A stretch of 50,509 nucleotides of DNA from UBA1715 sp045615765 (GTDB lineage: Bacteria; Bacteroidota; Bacteroidia; Bacteroidales; UBA1715). The stretch is from positions 1 to 50,509 of the forward strand of contig JAZLFM010000004.1 in the NCBI GenBank assembly GCA_045615765.1. Reading direction: 5' to 3'. How positions within the stretch are numbered: position 1 is the first letter of the stretch; the number at the start of each line of letters is the position of its first letter. Both the position numbers and the translations under genes were made by a program. Under the pieces are notes generated by a model that saw nothing but the letters and a program-made list of their open reading frames with translations, did no database searches and had not been told where the DNA came from. This document shows positions 50,383-50,509 of the stretch, piece by piece.

Positions 50383-50509
50383 ACAACGAAGAGTTTGATC
50401 CTGGCTCAGGATGAACGCTAGCGGCAGGCTTAACACATGCAAGTCGAGGGGCAGCATGAAGTAGCAATACTTTGATGGCGACCGGCAGACGGGTGCGTAA
50501 CGCGTATGC
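50383..50509 (+). rRNA. rrs: 16S ribosomal RNA, 5' end (cut by the window)
   Basis: The universal GAGTTTGATCCTGGCTCAG begins at 50391 and continues with GATGAACGCTAGCGGCAGGC and the ACACATGCAAGTCGAG region. The mature 5' end is placed at about 50383 by the E. coli distance to this motif. The pattern GGGGCAGCATGAAGTAGCAA with GGGTGCGTAACGCGTATGC is that of Bacteroidales. Only about 127 nt are in the window. Confidence 0.97.

Noticed and set aside
50206..50457. Open frame on - across the rRNA leader and 16S start
   Set aside because: It overlaps conserved 16S sequence, which is transcribed on +; no coding signs.

Overview
The window is a stretch of an AT-rich Bacteroidota chromosome, almost certainly order Bacteroidales. 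The 5' end of a 16S rRNA at the right edge has a Bacteroidales-type start. Several genes sit behind TAnnTTTG promoter boxes, the -7 element of this phylum, and a gliding/type IX secretion lipoprotein (GldD), a protein with a type IX sorting tail and phylum-restricted families (DUF4292, CCC-motif membrane protein) are present. The species cannot be named from the sequence alone. Most of the window is tightly packed housekeeping operons, interrupted by small accessory cassettes.

Layout. 1-7738 (+): dUTPase, a sugar nucleotidyltransferase, then an envelope operon (TPR protein, DUF4292 lipoprotein, EnvC-like factor, DUF4175 giant). 7785-13100 (-): one operon read right to left, SufS, LD-carboxypeptidase, HemW, flippase, PH-domain protein; HemW appears to use a CTG start. 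13148-17639 (+): exported protein, MltG, LolD-type ATPase, M23 peptidase, Dxr. 17640-20871 is an accessory insert between dxr and rseP: a three-gene DUF3791/DUF3990 module, a DUF2752/CCC membrane pair, an unknown membrane protein, a small HTH protein and a palindromic repeat. 20872-30575 (+): RseP, glucosaminidase with LysM, PurH, then the rod-shape operon mreB-mreC-mreD-mrdA-rodA. 30682-35255 (+): Ssb, GldD, GalE, a methyltransferase-like protein and Ffh.

35264-36988 is a type II restriction-modification pair resembling M.HhaI and R.HinP1I (GCGC), placed between ffh and folD. 37978-43867 is accessory: a repeat-rich type IX cargo, an orphan HicB-like antitoxin, a second palindromic repeat, a two-gene cassette (a small protein ending in an SSB-like tail, plus a phospholipase-D/zinc-ribbon protein), and a PIN toxin/antitoxin pair whose toxin is frameshifted. 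43931-46491 (-): RuvB, PanB, RluA-type pseudouridine synthase. 46690-49989 (+): methionine aminopeptidase, an LTA-synthase-like sulfatase and FolB. From about 50185 an rRNA promoter and leader run into 16S.

Functional themes are envelope building (peptidoglycan cutting and synthesis, lipoprotein export, rod shape), cofactor and nucleotide synthesis, and conflict or defence cassettes placed at junctions of otherwise conserved neighbours. The best candidates for something new are the SSB-tail plus PLD/zinc-ribbon cassette, the DUF3990 three-gene module and the pair of related palindromes beside accessory genes.
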